Assembly: GCA_013214355.1 (NCBI GenBank) | Contig: JABSSL010000034.1 | Coordinates: forward strand, 1-64,000 | Direction of reading: 5' to 3' | From: Saprospiraceae bacterium | Lineage (GTDB): Bacteria > Bacteroidota > Bacteroidia > Chitinophagales > Saprospiraceae | DNA length: 64,000 bases | Shown here: positions 8,399-16,941 of the stretch, one piece after another | Numbering within the stretch: the first letter of the stretch is position 1 | Layout of the letters: every line of letters starts with the position of its first letter | Made by a program: the position numbers and the translations under genes | The notes under the pieces: generated by a model | What the model was told of the DNA's origin: nothing | What the model saw: only the letters and a program-made list of their open reading frames with translations | The model's database searches: none

Positions 8399-10042
8399 AT
8401 GTCTAAAAAAGTCATAACCCTTATCCAAACGTTCACACTTGCTCTTCTGCCTTTGCTCCTTAACGGGATTAACGTTTCATTATCTTTTCCGCTGGCCGAC
8501 TCCATTTATACGCATGATCACTCTAGCTGCACTCCCTTTTCGCATAAATGGTTTTCACCGGTGCGCAAAGTTATCAAAGAAAGCGAGAAGTCCGAAATAC
8601 CATTCGAAGTAAAAACTGTTGTGATTGATGCCGGACACGGCGGGCATGATCCCGGTTGTTCTGGTGCGAACTCAAGAGAAAAGCATATTGCCCTGGCACT
8701 CAGTAAGAAATTAGCTCAATTGATGCAAGAAAGGATGCCAGGCTTACGGGTAATCCTCACTCGTGATAAAGATGTTTTTATTCCATTACAGGAGAGAGCA
8801 GCTATTGCAAATCGCAATAATGCGGACATGTTTATATCCATTCATTGCAACTACATGCCCGGAAGCAGCGCCACCCGCGGTAGTGAAACCTATGTAATGG
8901 GACTTCATACTGCCGATGAAAACTTGGAAGTAGCGAAGCGGGAGAATGCAGCCATTCTCCACGAGGACAATTATAAGGAGAACTACGGCGGCTATGACCC
9001 TAACTCTCCTGAAGGTCATATCATGTTAAGCATGTTTCAGAATGCTTTTCTTGACCAGAGTATTCTCCTAGCTAACAAAGTTGAAAAAAGGTTTGCCGAG
9101 GCGGAGAGAAAAAGCAGAGGGGTAAAACAAGCCGGTTTCTTGGTACTCCGGGAAACGGCTATGCCAAGTATCTTAATTGAAGCTGGCTTCTTAAGCAGCC
9201 GTAGAGAAGAGGCTTATTTGAAAACAGCCGCTGGGCAGGAAGTAATTGCTAATGCCATCTTGGAAGCCTTTGTAGAATACAAATATGAAATTGAAGGCGG
9301 ACAAATCAGTACTGCCCCCATCTTGGCTAATCGCGTACAGGAAAGACAAGGTGTCCGCCCTATGCAGACATCGAATACCATTCAATACAAAGAAAAGCCA
9401 GTTGAGGAAGCAGTCAGCAAGCAAGAGGTAGCGAAAAAAAGCCCTGTACCATCAGCTCCTCAGACTCAACTGATGAATCAACCTGCCAGGGCCCATCCGC
9501 TTGATACGAAGCCGAACTTTGACACACCTACTGTCCAGGTGGAGCCCGAGCCGATGATCATTTCGCGTACGCCACAGCATCAACAGACGGTTGCCAGATC
9601 ACAAGGATATCGCAAAAGCCCATCTCAGCCTACCTATAGTGCCCCATCGACTCCCAATGATGAACGTAGCTATGAAGCAAGTCCACCCAAATCTACGGCG
9701 CCGAGCCGCCCAACCACCACAAGTGAAAATTCAAATCACCGACCCGCTGCCAGCTCGGCTCGTGCCCGTCAGCAAAGTATCCGATTCTGTGTGCAGCTAG
9801 CAGCTTCCCCGAAGCCCTTGTCTACCAGTACGTCCAAATGGCAACAAGTAAGCTACAGAATTGAAGTCATACAAGAGAACAGCCTATTTAAGTATCAAGC
9901 TCGGCATTTCTTGAACTTTCAACAGGCCTTTGCAGCGAAGCTCCAGGTACAGAAACAGGGCTTTAACGACGCTTTTATCGTCGCTTATAAAAACGGAGAA
10001 AAAATTCCTTTACAGGATGCTCGAAAAGAGCTTGGACAATAG
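8399..10042 (+). CDS. N-acetylmuramoyl-L-alanine amidase (Amidase_3) with C-terminal SPOR-like domain
   Basis: A zinc amidase that cleaves the bond between N-acetylmuramic acid and L-alanine in peptidoglycan, acting in the periplasm during cell separation. From the chosen start (547 residues) it has a signal peptide, then the Amidase_3 domain (about 70-285) with zinc ligands His80 (DAGHGG), Glu94 and His149 (SIHCN), and catalytic Glu261 (LIEAGF). A Pro/Ser/Thr-rich linker follows (about 300-460), then a domain of about 80 residues resembling SPOR-type glycan-binding domains (FCVQLAAS...DAFIVAY.NG). The ATG at 8399 is preferred to the GTG at 8354, which overlaps a promoter element. It is divergent from lptD, an envelope gene. 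Confidence 0.9.
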   Translation: MSKKVITLIQTFTLALLPLLLNGINVSLSFPLADSIYTHDHSSCTPFSHKWFSPVRKVIKESEKSEIPFEVKTVVIDAGHGGHDPGCSGANSREKHIALALSKKLAQLMQERMPGLRVILTRDKDVFIPLQERAAIANRNNADMFISIHCNYMPGSSATRGSETYVMGLHTADENLEVAKRENAAILHEDNYKENYGGYDPNSPEGHIMLSMFQNAFLDQSILLANKVEKRFAEAERKSRGVKQAGFLVLRETAMPSILIEAGFLSSRREEAYLKTAAGQEVIANAILEAFVEYKYEIEGGQISTAPILANRVQERQGVRPMQTSNTIQYKEKPVEEAVSKQEVAKKSPVPSAPQTQLMNQPARAHPLDTKPNFDTPTVQVEPEPMIISRTPQHQQTVARSQGYRKSPSQPTYSAPSTPNDERSYEASPPKSTAPSRPTTTSENSNHRPAASSARARQQSIRFCVQLAASPKPLSTSTSKWQQVSYRIEVIQENSLFKYQARHFLNFQQAFAAKLQVQKQGFNDAFIVAYKNGEKIPLQDARKELGQ

Positions 10043-10071
10043 ATTGCCAGCTTTTGTTTTGCAATCTTTGG

Positions 10072-10104
10072 ATGAGGGTGTTTGGCAGGACCGAACACCC
10101 TCAT
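10072..10104 (+). terminator. Intrinsic terminator-like hairpin after the amidase gene
   Basis: The stem ATGAGGGTGTT (10072-10082) pairs with AACACCCTCAT (10094-10104). Three more inner pairs, one a G-T wobble, leave a five-base loop. It lies 30 bases past the amidase stop; the T-run after it is short. Confidence 0.6.
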
Positions 10105-10375
10105 TTGTGTAGGGAGGCCTTGGTATGATTTTGGAGTTCTAGCCGCAGACAACGAGTTTGTCCTCAAAGCCCCCAGGTAGAATTTCACCCCCAATTCAAA
10201 CTCTGGCGCTGCTGAAGTGTTATATCCGAGTGCTAAATGGGATAAGTAGCTTTTCATCACCTACATTTCTCTGAGGATGAAATGACCGACAGATGCAGAA
10301 GCTATGTCCTTAGTGGGTCTAAGTCAAGTCTTAGAAAATTTTCCTCAAAATCACGAATTTATCCCATTAGAAGCA
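10105..10375 (+). other. Intergenic region without a credible gene
   Basis: An open frame on the minus strand (9985-10260) crosses the amidase 3' end and the terminator, so it is not accepted as a gene. The stretch at about 10110-10260 may belong to an interspersed noncoding repeat; I cannot test this here. The rest is the upstream region of the MlaD gene. Confidence 0.4.
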
Positions 10376-10383
10376 TACATTTG
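10376..10383 (+). promoter_or_regulatory. -7 promoter element for the MlaD-family gene
   Basis: TACATTTG is an exact TAnnTTTG match 23 bases before the ATG at 10407. No clear TTG lies 19-21 bp upstream, so the -33 part is weak. Confidence 0.4.
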
Positions 10384-10406
10384 CGGTTCGTTTAAACCCT
10401 TGTCAG

Positions 10407-11441
10407 ATGTCTAACGAAGTAAAAATAGGGATCCTTGCTATTGTGACCATTGCTCTTGCGTTTTGGGGCTATAAGTTTATCATCGGTAATAACATCTTGG
10501 TAAAGACCAATTCTTACCAAGTGCTGTACGACGATGTAAGTGGCTTGCAAATTGGTACAGATGTTAAGATCCATGGTGTGGATGTAGGTACCGTATCCAA
10601 GGTAGAATTGCTCCCGGGAGAGAAGGAGCAGGTATTGGTAGTTTTAGACTTGGATAAGAACATCAGTATCCCGAAGGAAACCAAGGCAGTTATCGCCACC
10701 ACTAGTGTGATGGGTAGCATGGACGTAATGTTACAGTATGACAAACCCTGTAACGGTACCGGCTGTGCTGAAGTTGGATCTTTCCTTGAGGGAGAGACCT
10801 TGGGTTTGATTGGTAGCATGGTGGGTACGGATAATTTGGAACTCTATATTGATAAGCTAGAAACAACGCTGCTTGTCTTATTAGATTCTATTGATCAGAA
10901 GTTTTTAGGCGTGGACAGCCAGAATCCCTTGGCGAAAACAATGCGGAATTTGGATGCTACGACCAGTCAACTCTCCGTCGCCTCTGCTAAACTGAATGGA
11001 CTGCTAAATAATGAGATAAAAAGCACCTTAGGTAGCCTAGACAATCTGGCTGGTGAACTAGATAAGAATAAAGGTGCAATGGTTAATGTATTGAAGAATG
11101 CGGATACCTTAACCAGTCAATTGGCCGCGGCTAATCTGGATCAGACAATTGGGGAATTTCAGCAAACCCTGGAAGATTTACAAAAGACCTTAGCTTCAGC
11201 CACCAGTACCTTAGATGGTGTTTCAGCTACGGTTAGTGGCATTGGCAAGGGTGAAGGCACCTTAGGCAAGTTGATGAAAGATGATGAGATGTACTATAAT
11301 TTGCAGCGATTGATTAGCAGTGCAGATTCTCTTTCCAATGACCTGAAGGACCATCCTTATCGATACGTTCCTTTCAAAAGCCGCAAGAAGGTTAAGCGTT
11401 TTGAACGGCTGGATGCAAAGGAGGATGCCAGCAGCAACTAG
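10407..11441 (+). CDS. MlaD/MCE-family lipid transport protein
   Basis: A membrane-anchored MCE protein of 344 residues. It has one N-terminal transmembrane helix (about 5-25, KIGILAIVTIALAFWGYKF), one MCE/MlaD beta domain (about 35-125, with the typical GLQIGTDVKIHGVDVGTV) and a long helical tail (about 140-300) of heptad-like repeats. MCE proteins form hexameric rings or tubes that carry phospholipids between inner and outer membranes. No Mla ATPase or permease genes are adjacent, so the partners must be encoded elsewhere, which is common in Bacteroidota. The ATG is favoured by the membrane helix directly after it and a -7 element at 10376. The gene converges on the next one with only 3 bases between their ends. 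Confidence 0.88.
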   Translation: MSNEVKIGILAIVTIALAFWGYKFIIGNNILVKTNSYQVLYDDVSGLQIGTDVKIHGVDVGTVSKVELLPGEKEQVLVVLDLDKNISIPKETKAVIATTSVMGSMDVMLQYDKPCNGTGCAEVGSFLEGETLGLIGSMVGTDNLELYIDKLETTLLVLLDSIDQKFLGVDSQNPLAKTMRNLDATTSQLSVASAKLNGLLNNEIKSTLGSLDNLAGELDKNKGAMVNVLKNADTLTSQLAAANLDQTIGEFQQTLEDLQKTLASATSTLDGVSATVSGIGKGEGTLGKLMKDDEMYYNLQRLISSADSLSNDLKDHPYRYVPFKSRKKVKRFERLDAKEDASSN

Positions 11442-11444
11442 TTA

Positions 11445-11741
11445 TCAAGTTCCACTTTCTAGTAAAGTTTGCACGATGTTTTCCCATTCCTGAGCTAGGG
11501 AACAAGAAGGCTTTGACTTTCCTGCTCTTCGATACCAATAGCTGGCATTCCAATCATCTCCTTCCCAACGGTGTAGATAGGCATGAATCCAGTCCCCGTT
11601 TCTATTGGGTATATCTTGTGCAATATCATGTGAGCGATCCCAATCGTCCTTTCCTGCATACCACAAAGCCGTCAATTCTTCTCCGATTTCACCTGGAGGC
11701 TGAGTATTTGACAAACTCTGCTTAAACTGTTGAAAATCCAT
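11445..11741 (-). CDS. Conserved hypothetical protein, 98 residues
   Basis: A small acidic, Trp-rich soluble protein with no signal peptide. The pattern LWYAGKDDWDRSHDIAQ...HAYLHRWEGDDWNASYWYRRAG belongs to a family I recognise as widely conserved but uncharacterised. The alternating helix-like segments with WNA.YWY.RAG suggest a short repeat fold like Sel1 or TPR, which is inference. It is convergent with the MlaD gene, with 3 bases between the two, and its upstream region is shared with the divergent metalloprotease gene. Confidence 0.75.
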   Translation of the reverse strand: MDFQQFKQSLSNTQPPGEIGEELTALWYAGKDDWDRSHDIAQDIPNRNGDWIHAYLHRWEGDDWNASYWYRRAGKSKPSCSLAQEWENIVQTLLESGT

Positions 11742-12052
11742 CTCTTAGGTAATTACGCTTAATTCCAGAATCTGATTCTCAAGGCTAATATTAGCTTTTT
11801 TTCACATAAATAATAAACTTGTATTTGTAATTTTTGCGATTTGCACTTATCTTCGCGCCGCAACACTTCTATTTTTCTCCACTACGTGCATCAGCACAAT
11901 TTCCATTGCCCTATCATAACCGGGAGCCGAAAGGTTTACCCCCCTGAGTGATCTGTAATTGTACCTAGAAGTACAGCTTCGGCTTATTTCTGATGTCTTT
12001 GCGATCCCTAGTAGGTGGGTGGATAGGCAATTTATCCCACAAAAGTCACGCT
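11742..12052. other. Divergent intergenic region with the metalloprotease promoter
   Basis: This 311-base gap separates the 98-residue hypothetical (minus) from the metalloprotease (plus). It is AT-rich at 11790-11860 and GC-richer after. It holds the promoter at 11825-11855 and, if that is right, a leader of nearly 190 bases. The open frame beginning at 11993 runs into the protease but adds a non-signal-like segment, so it is taken as untranslated. Confidence 0.45.
11825..11855 (+). promoter_or_regulatory. Promoter for the M43 metalloprotease gene
   Basis: TTG (11825-11827), 20 bp, then TATCTTCG (11848-11855), one base from the TAnnTTTG consensus. Confidence 0.5.
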
Positions 12053-13360
12053 ATGATTCGCGTATTACTCATGCTTCTTGTTTGCTGCTTTATTACGTAT
12101 GGGCAAGCACAAATTATCCCTGCTGCACCAAGAGGGTGTGGCCATGATCACTATGTACATGCATTGGAACACCACTATCCAGGCTTCAGAGCTCGAGTGG
12201 ATCAGGTTCTACGAAATGTAAAGAAACGTCCCCAATTGGCTAAGGATCTCGAAATCTACACCATTCCTGTAGTCGTACACATCGTTTATAAGGACGAATC
12301 TCAAAACATTCCTACCGAGCAAATCAAAGATGTAATTGATGTATTGAATGAAGATTTCCGCAGAAAAAATGCCGATGCAGACTTAATCCGAGATGAGTTT
12401 CTAGATGTAGTTGGGGATCCATTCATCGAGTTTGAATTGGCGGGTGTGGAACGTGTTCAAACCGAGGCCACTTTCGAATTGGACTTATTGGGCGGTAGCC
12501 TTCCAGACAATGTCAAGCAAAGCGCAGAAGGAGGAAGCGATGCTTGGGATACTCAGAAATATCTGAATATGTGGGTATGCAACATCGAAGGCGGTAGCCT
12601 TTTGGGTTACGCCTACCCACCAGCAGACTTAGAGCACTGGCCAGACGGAGCCAATGCACCTTCTCCTGAATTAGACGGAGTAGTCATCCATCAAGAAGTA
12701 TTCCGGAGAACGGGCACACATACCGCTTCGGGTCTCCTGGGATTAGATGAAGTCACAATCCCTGTCCGTGGCCGTACCATCACGCACGAAGTAGGTCACT
12801 ATTTAGGTCTTCGCCATATCTGGGGAGATGGTCTTTTGTCTATCATCGGTATTCCCGATTGTAATGCGGATGATGGTGTTGAAGACACGCCACAACAAGG
12901 TAGCTCCAGCCAATTTGCTTGCGATCCTGAACAAAACAGCTGCGGAAGTGGCGAAGGGGATAAGCATGATATGTTTGAGAACTTCATGGACTATGCCAGA
13001 GAAGATTGTCTAAATTCCTTTACGAAAGGTCAGATCGCCATCATGAGAAGTGTTTTGGAGAATGAAAGAAGCGGGCTAATCGACCAAGTGAGCAACACCA
13101 TTGCCATTGAGGACAATCAAGATTTTCATGTATATCCTAATCCGGCAGAGGGACAATTATTCATTGAATCCAGTCTGAAAGACAACACGCCCTACCAGGT
13201 TCGCTTGGTAGATACGCAAGGAAGAATGATACAAGCTCCGGCAATAGGCCGCCCGGCAGATCGACAAACGATCAACGTGAGCGCTCTTCCAGCTGGTCTG
13301 TACGGTTTAGTTATCTTACAAGACAATAAGCAATACTTCCAAAAAGTAGTCATCCGATAA
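12053..13360 (+). CDS. Secreted zinc metalloprotease, M43 (cytophagalysin/pappalysin) family, with T9SS sorting domain
   Basis: An extracellular metalloprotease of the metzincin group. From the ATG at 12053 (435 residues) it has a signal peptide (MIRVLLMLLVCC...GQAQ), a propeptide-like N region, and the zinc site HEVGHYLGLRH (245-255), the HExxHxxGxxH metzincin motif. A downstream Met-turn-like FMDYA and several Cys residues fit family M43. The last 80 or so residues (YPNPAEGQLFIES...LPAGLYGLVILQDN...QKVVIR) form a type A T9SS sorting domain, so the enzyme should be exported through the outer membrane and then anchored or released. The start at 11993 would put 20 extra residues before the signal peptide and is rejected. 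A terminator hairpin follows. Confidence 0.92.
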   Translation: MIRVLLMLLVCCFITYGQAQIIPAAPRGCGHDHYVHALEHHYPGFRARVDQVLRNVKKRPQLAKDLEIYTIPVVVHIVYKDESQNIPTEQIKDVIDVLNEDFRRKNADADLIRDEFLDVVGDPFIEFELAGVERVQTEATFELDLLGGSLPDNVKQSAEGGSDAWDTQKYLNMWVCNIEGGSLLGYAYPPADLEHWPDGANAPSPELDGVVIHQEVFRRTGTHTASGLLGLDEVTIPVRGRTITHEVGHYLGLRHIWGDGLLSIIGIPDCNADDGVEDTPQQGSSSQFACDPEQNSCGSGEGDKHDMFENFMDYAREDCLNSFTKGQIAIMRSVLENERSGLIDQVSNTIAIEDNQDFHVYPNPAEGQLFIESSLKDNTPYQVRLVDTQGRMIQAPAIGRPADRQTINVSALPAGLYGLVILQDNKQYFQKVVIR

Positions 13361-13374
13361 GGATGTACAAGCAC

Positions 13375-13413
13375 AGGAGGGGAATAGTTGGATGGTGAAA
13401 CTATGCCCCTCCT
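13375..13413 (+). terminator. Intrinsic terminator-like hairpin after the metalloprotease
   Basis: AGGAGGGG (13375-13382) pairs with CCCCTCCT (13406-13413), extended inward by ATAG/CTAT pairing. It is followed by a pyrimidine-rich run. Confidence 0.6.
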
Positions 13414-13476
13414 CTACCCTATCTATTTCTTTCCTTTAACGCTCATCAAGCATTTCTCTACGGTCATAAATCCTTT

Positions 13477-13507
13477 TTGCCTCCAGAAAAACTAGCCGAT
13501 AGTTTTG
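13477..13507 (+). promoter_or_regulatory. Promoter for the serine hydrolase - LytS - LytTR unit
   Basis: TTG (13477-13479), 20 bp, then TAGTTTTG (13500-13507), an exact TTG-N20-TAnnTTTG match, 34 bases before the ATG at 13542. Confidence 0.65.
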
Positions 13508-13541
13508 TAGCAATGATTCTGAACTTTAACTTTCATTGCTT

Positions 13542-14642
13542 ATGAGATCTTTTATCATCGTTTTAACAGTTGTTGGTGGCATTGTAGCCCTTCTTGCCTT
13601 AACTGCTTTTTTTTACCTAGCCCCCAATCCGGACTATGTCCTGGATTATATGCTAGAAAATCCTGACAAATCATCCTTGTATCTAGTCCGGAACGATTCT
13701 GTATTGGCAGAATTAAATGGTAATCGTAAGTCACCACTGGCCAGCACAATGAAAATTGTGGTAGCGATAACCTACGCGGAGCAAGCGGCTAACGGGAAGC
13801 TTGACCCGAATGAAGAGGTACTGCTTAGTGAATTAGATCGATTTTACCTCGCTAATACCGACGGCAATGCACATCCATCTTGGCTGAAGGAAGTTCAGCG
13901 ACTATCCAAAGTTGTAGATGGCAAGGTCAAGCTAAAGGAAGTAGCAGCTGGTATGATTCAATACAGCTCCAATGCCAATACTGATTTTCTAATTTGGAAA
14001 GTGGGACTAGAGGAAGTAAATGCTAATCTGGAACGCTTAGGACTCAATCCCCACGATAAGATATTCCCACCAGCAGGATCCCTCATGGTTCCCTTAGCTT
14101 TCTCGGAATTGCAAGACAAAGGTCAATTGAATAGTAAGGTCCGCGATATGGGGCAAGATGCGTTCGCCGAAGTGGCCATTGATTTTCACCGCCGACTCCG
14201 CACGGATGAAATGGCAGACTTGAAAGCAGCCTTTACGAAGATGAACCTGGATCTTGATTTTCAGCACATCTGGTCCAATTATCTACCCGGCTCCAGCCCA
14301 CAGGTATATGCTGGACTGATGAAGAAACTAAACAGTAAGACTTACTTCGATGAATCCGTATACAAGCACCTTGATCCATTGCTAGAACGTTTAATGACAA
14401 ACCCCGCCAATCAGCAATGGTTACAGCATGCAGGTATGAAAGGGGGTAGCACGCTTTGGGTGCTGACAAAAGCCAGCTATGCCAAGGACAAGGCAGGGAA
14501 TACTACAGAATTGGCTTATTTCTTCAATGATCTATCTTTGTTGTCGTCGCAACGTTTGCAACAATCCTTAAATGCTTTCGAATTAGAGGTATTGTCGAAC
14601 CCGGCTTTCCGCGCCAAGATGAACGAAAAACTAGGTAACTAA
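13542..14642 (+). CDS. Membrane-anchored beta-lactamase-like serine hydrolase
   Basis: A 366-residue penicillin-binding-protein-like serine hydrolase. An N-terminal transmembrane helix (about 3-26) leads into a periplasmic domain with the SxxK motif STMK (nucleophile Ser68, Lys71), an SxN-like motif SSN (142-144) and a KGGS motif near residue 300 in the place of KTG. This is the triad layout of class A beta-lactamases and D-Ala-D-Ala peptidases. It could cleave cell-wall peptides or beta-lactams; the sequence does not decide. The ATG at 13542 is chosen over the in-frame TTG at 13536. The stop codon overlaps the ATG of the histidine kinase by one base, so the two are probably co-translated. 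Confidence 0.85.
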   Translation: MRSFIIVLTVVGGIVALLALTAFFYLAPNPDYVLDYMLENPDKSSLYLVRNDSVLAELNGNRKSPLASTMKIVVAITYAEQAANGKLDPNEEVLLSELDRFYLANTDGNAHPSWLKEVQRLSKVVDGKVKLKEVAAGMIQYSSNANTDFLIWKVGLEEVNANLERLGLNPHDKIFPPAGSLMVPLAFSELQDKGQLNSKVRDMGQDAFAEVAIDFHRRLRTDEMADLKAAFTKMNLDLDFQHIWSNYLPGSSPQVYAGLMKKLNSKTYFDESVYKHLDPLLERLMTNPANQQWLQHAGMKGGSTLWVLTKASYAKDKAGNTTELAYFFNDLSLLSSQRLQQSLNAFELEVLSNPAFRAKMNEKLGN

Positions 14643-15733
14643 TGCCTTCCAAAACCAGCAGCAATAGACTTCCTTTTATCTTCTCCAATTTTTGGGGAGA
14701 CTGGCTACTACATGTCGTGGTATGGAGTTTATTGCTGCTCATTTGTGGGTATCGAGGTTGGGATTGGCTCTACTTCTCCGGAGCTGATGGCAGTTTGTGG
14801 ATTGCGGTGTTATATGGTTATCTATTCAATGCGCTGTTGTTCTATGGAAATGCCTTTTACCTTTATCCAAAACTCTATGAAAATCACCGCAAGGCATTCT
14901 GGATTTTGAGTCTTGCCTACTTGTTTTTTTGTCAGAGTATCGAAGTCCTGATTGATGGGGCATTTGGGAGTTTTCTGATCCGCGACCCCAATTTTTCTGC
15001 TACCTTACCGCTAGCTGCCGGAGCCTTCTGGATTACCCTCTTGATCAATGCCCTATTTTGGGGCTTGGGTATAGCTTTTCATTTGCCCTTAGAGCTAATC
15101 AGGAAAAAGCGAGAGCATCGGAATGTACTCAGAGAAAAGTTAGAAGCCGAACTGGCCTTTTTACGCGCGCAGATCAATCCACATTCGCTCTTCAATGGAA
15201 TCAATAACATTTATCATCTGATAGATCAAAAGCCCAAGCTGGCCAAGGAAACACTTCTGCAATGGAGTGAGTTACTGCGATACCAACTGTATGAATGCCG
15301 GGAGGATTATATTGACCTCGATAAAGAACTACTTAACCTACAAAACTACATATCCTTGGAGGAAATCCGTAAGGGAGAGAATACCGTGATCACTACCACC
15401 TTCCCCTTCAGTAAGGAAAAATATGAACTAGCTCCTTTACTGCTGATACCTTTTGTAGAAAATGCATTCAAACACTTAAGTCATTATCCAAAAAAGGAAG
15501 ACAATACCTTGGATTTAGTTCTACAGATAGAAAAGCAGCAATTGCGTATGGATGTATCCAATACTTTCCAGGAAGAACAAGTAAAAAACAATGTCCTGGA
15601 AGGTGGCATTGGTTTGGAAAATGTGCGACGACGATTGAACTTGATCTATGGAGATTCGTATAAACTGAAAATCCATAAAGAAGGAGGTCGATTTGTTGTT
15701 CGACTGGAACTACCCTTAAAACGTATCGGATGA
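14642..15733 (+). CDS. LytS-type sensor histidine kinase
   Basis: A 363-residue sensor kinase of the LytS/YehU group (His_kinase family). Four likely membrane helices fill residues 20-150. The kinase part begins with RAQINPHSLFNG, in which His181 is the expected phosphoacceptor; this family usually has NPHFLFN, so Ser replaces Phe. The ATP-binding region follows with an N box (PFVENAFKH) and a G box (GGIGLENVRRRL). It is the middle gene of a three-gene unit: one-base overlap with the serine hydrolase upstream and a four-base overlap with the regulator downstream. The signal may relate to cell-wall state, given the neighbour; that is inference. Confidence 0.92.
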   Translation: MPSKTSSNRLPFIFSNFWGDWLLHVVVWSLLLLICGYRGWDWLYFSGADGSLWIAVLYGYLFNALLFYGNAFYLYPKLYENHRKAFWILSLAYLFFCQSIEVLIDGAFGSFLIRDPNFSATLPLAAGAFWITLLINALFWGLGIAFHLPLELIRKKREHRNVLREKLEAELAFLRAQINPHSLFNGINNIYHLIDQKPKLAKETLLQWSELLRYQLYECREDYIDLDKELLNLQNYISLEEIRKGENTVITTTFPFSKEKYELAPLLLIPFVENAFKHLSHYPKKEDNTLDLVLQIEKQQLRMDVSNTFQEEQVKNNVLEGGIGLENVRRRLNLIYGDSYKLKIHKEGGRFVVRLELPLKRIG

Positions 15734-16449
15734 AGACAGATATTCTCAAATGCATAATCGTAGATGACGAACCCATTGGCAGGGATGCTTTGGCTCGCTA
15801 TGTAGCAGAAATAGATTTCTTATCCCTGGTAGGAAGCTGTAAAAATGCACTGGAGGCCAATAACATGCTGAAAGAAAAGGAAGTGGATTTGGTATTTTTG
15901 GATATTCACATGCCAATGATGAGTGGCCTGGACTGGCTTAGCACGCTAACGCAGTCGCCCTTGGTTATTTTCACTACCGCCCACCCGCAATATGCGATTG
16001 AAAGCTATCAATTTGATGTAGTGGACTACCTTCTGAAACCCATCTCCTTTCAGCGCTTTCTGCAAGCCGCCAACAAGGCCCAGCGGTTTTTCTCCACTCC
16101 AGAGAAAAGCTCGACGGAAGAAGAGCAATACATCTTTGTAAAAACAGATCAACAGCTTGTGAAGGTAAAAGTAGAAGACATTGTTTTTATTGAAAGCATG
16201 CAAAACTACATTCTCTTTCACACCGCCACGGAGAAAATTATGACACTGGTCCCCCTCAAGCAAGCCCTAGAGATGCTCCCTGATGATCAATTTCTACAGG
16301 TACACAAATCGTATGTGGTAGCGAAAGAAAAAGTGGAGGCCGTAGAAGGTAATCAGCTGATCCTTGGTGGGCAAAAGGTGCCCGTAAGTGTAAGGTTACG
16401 CAAAGGGGTGATTGACGAGTTGATGCGAGGGAAACTACTTCGGAAATGA
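15730..16449 (+). CDS. LytTR-family response regulator
   Basis: A 239-residue response regulator with an N-terminal receiver domain (about 6-122) carrying the acidic pocket VDDE, phosphoacceptor Asp58 (FLDIHMP), Thr in FTTAH and Lys103 (YLLKP). A C-terminal LytTR DNA-binding domain (about 135-235) follows, with FIESMQNYILFHT and the F/V-Q-V-H-K-S-Y core. It is the cognate partner of the LytS-type kinase, whose stop codon it overlaps (ATGA). LytTR proteins bind pairs of short direct repeats; no obvious pair was seen before 13542. The ends of this gene and the convergent acetyltransferase gene are 30 bases apart. Confidence 0.94.
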   Translation: MKTDILKCIIVDDEPIGRDALARYVAEIDFLSLVGSCKNALEANNMLKEKEVDLVFLDIHMPMMSGLDWLSTLTQSPLVIFTTAHPQYAIESYQFDVVDYLLKPISFQRFLQAANKAQRFFSTPEKSSTEEEQYIFVKTDQQLVKVKVEDIVFIESMQNYILFHTATEKIMTLVPLKQALEMLPDDQFLQVHKSYVVAKEKVEAVEGNQLILGGQKVPVSVRLRKGVIDELMRGKLLRK

Positions 16450-16479
16450 GGCCTTCACCGCGTATGCATCCCTAGGGTA

Positions 16480-16941
16480 TCATTTCAAGTCTTTCCGCAT
16501 ACAAATACTGTTCTCATCCCCTATGTACTGACCAAAATTGGCCGTTCGAGCATATCCGTTCTTCAGATATAGCGCTAGTGCTTCTGCTTGATTATCTGCC
16601 AATTGTAACACGCAACTCGTATATCCCAGCGTCTTTGCCCAATCTTCTAATTCAAGTAATAAAGTAGTAGCAATCCCTTTTCCTCGAGCTGCCTTCTGTA
16701 CATACATCCGTTTGACTTCCATGGATTGCTCATCAAAGGCCTTAATCGCACCACAAGCAACTGCTGCCTCCCCCTGATAAGCCACTACGACCTGCTTAAT
16801 CGCATCCAGAGCATTGAATTGACCGTAGAAATCTTGTTGATCTCCATAACGATCATCTAAGTCGGCATCCAATTGCTGCACTAATGCTCTAAATGCGGGG
16901 TCTTTAGCATCCGTTCTGCGAAGTTCCAGAGACATGGCCAT
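16480..16941 (-). CDS. GNAT-family N-acetyltransferase
   Basis: A 153-residue GNAT acetyltransferase that would transfer acetyl from acetyl-CoA to an amine of unknown substrate. The acetyl-CoA binding motif A is clear (MYVQKAARGKGIATTLLLELEDWAK, with the R/Q-x-x-G-x-G/A loop), followed by motif B (ALALYLKNGYARTANFGQYIGDENSICMRKDL). An in-frame ATG two codons in (16935) is equally possible. The start overlaps the DUF1080 gene stop by one base, so translation is probably coupled. It is the last gene of the minus-strand run that begins with the dienoyl-CoA isomerase. Confidence 0.88.
   Translation of the reverse strand: MAMSLELRRTDAKDPAFRALVQQLDADLDDRYGDQQDFYGQFNALDAIKQVVVAYQGEAAVACGAIKAFDEQSMEVKRMYVQKAARGKGIATTLLLELEDWAKTLGYTSCVLQLADNQAEALALYLKNGYARTANFGQYIGDENSICMRKDLK

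Noticed and set aside
9985-10260. 91-codon open frame on the minus strand
   Set aside because: It overlaps the amidase 3' end and the terminator hairpin, and its composition is not protein-like.
11993-12052. Longer N terminus of the metalloprotease
   Set aside because: It adds 20 residues before a clean signal peptide; the ATG at 12053 fits better.
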